Assembly: GCA_964405375.1 (NCBI GenBank)
Contig: CAYONQ010000022.1
Coordinates: 1-33,330 of the forward strand
Direction of reading: 5' to 3'
Source: CAYONQ01 sp964405375
GTDB taxonomy: Bacteria; Planctomycetota; Phycisphaerae; Sedimentisphaerales; Anaerobacaceae
Length of the DNA stretch: 33,330 nucleotides
Shown here one piece after another: positions 33,251 to 33,330 of the stretch. Position numbers and translations under genes: made by a program. Under the pieces are notes generated by a model. It saw nothing but the letters and a program-made list of their open reading frames with translations, had not been told where the DNA came from and searched no databases. Within the stretch, counting starts at the first letter, position 1. Each line of letters begins with the position of its first letter.

Positions 33251-33330
33251 AGCGGGGTTCATCCAATGCTTGATTTTTCGTTTCCGTTCACAGTATTTTA
33301 GATAATTGAAGTAAAAGTTTGTTTTTGTCC

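Noticed and set aside
1..33330. CRISPR array, phage genes or toxin-antitoxin pair
   Set aside because: No regularly spaced repeats, phage structural or integrase genes, or small paired toxin-antitoxin frames were found on either strand.

Overview
The window looks like draft or metagenome-derived chromosome from a Planctomycetota bacterium, most likely class Phycisphaerae (inference). The evidence is dockerin-like 'DFTGDGFVSFSDF...LADEW' repeats on a secreted repeat protein, an exosortase/EpsI pair inside an exopolysaccharide locus, a secreted GH29 fucosidase, a MetX-MetW fusion, and anaerobe-type enzymes (pyruvate:ferredoxin oxidoreductase, two-subunit Fe-S fumarase). A 10-N run at 9943-9952 marks a scaffold gap. 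Several intergenic regions contain good sigma70-type hexamers with 17-bp spacing.

Layout. 267-2069 (-): metX-metW fusion for methionine synthesis. 2926-3760 (+): an HU-family DNA-binding protein and a cold-shock protein with an acidic tandem-repeat tail. 3906-4064: a short non-coding inverted-repeat element with 5-bp target duplications; a second copy lies at 31885-32017. 4227-4862 (+): HNH endonuclease. 4949-6526 (+): secreted seven-repeat protein with dockerin-like C-terminus that seems to start at an ATT codon behind a perfect Shine-Dalgarno. 7811-6580 (-): tRNA-Arg(TCT) and nrnA. 14175-7924 (-): closely spaced run of HprK-like P-loop protein, GH29 fucosidase, phosphosulfolactate synthase (ComA), YeiH/UPF0324 transporter and both fumarase subunits. 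14404-15186 (+): outer-membrane barrel. 16689-15244 (-): DASS-type anion/Na+ symporter, divergent from nifJ (16928-20521, +).

21037-31827 (+): exopolysaccharide/exosortase operon: Wza-like export protein, exosortase, EpsI, a 1652-residue TPR protein with an N-terminal membrane anchor, and a Wzc-like chain-length regulator/tyrosine kinase, ending in a strong hairpin terminator. It is followed by the second copy of the mobile element and a UDP-sugar 4-epimerase (32054-32992). No glycosyltransferase and no PEP-CTERM-type substrate is visible here, so the locus probably continues to the right. The last 340 bases hold three dispersed hairpin repeats.

The least ordinary points are the two-copy miniature element with matching target duplications, the ATT start, the comA-yeiH-fumarase neighbourhood (a possible sulfonate/sulfite route), and the exosortase locus built around a giant TPR protein.
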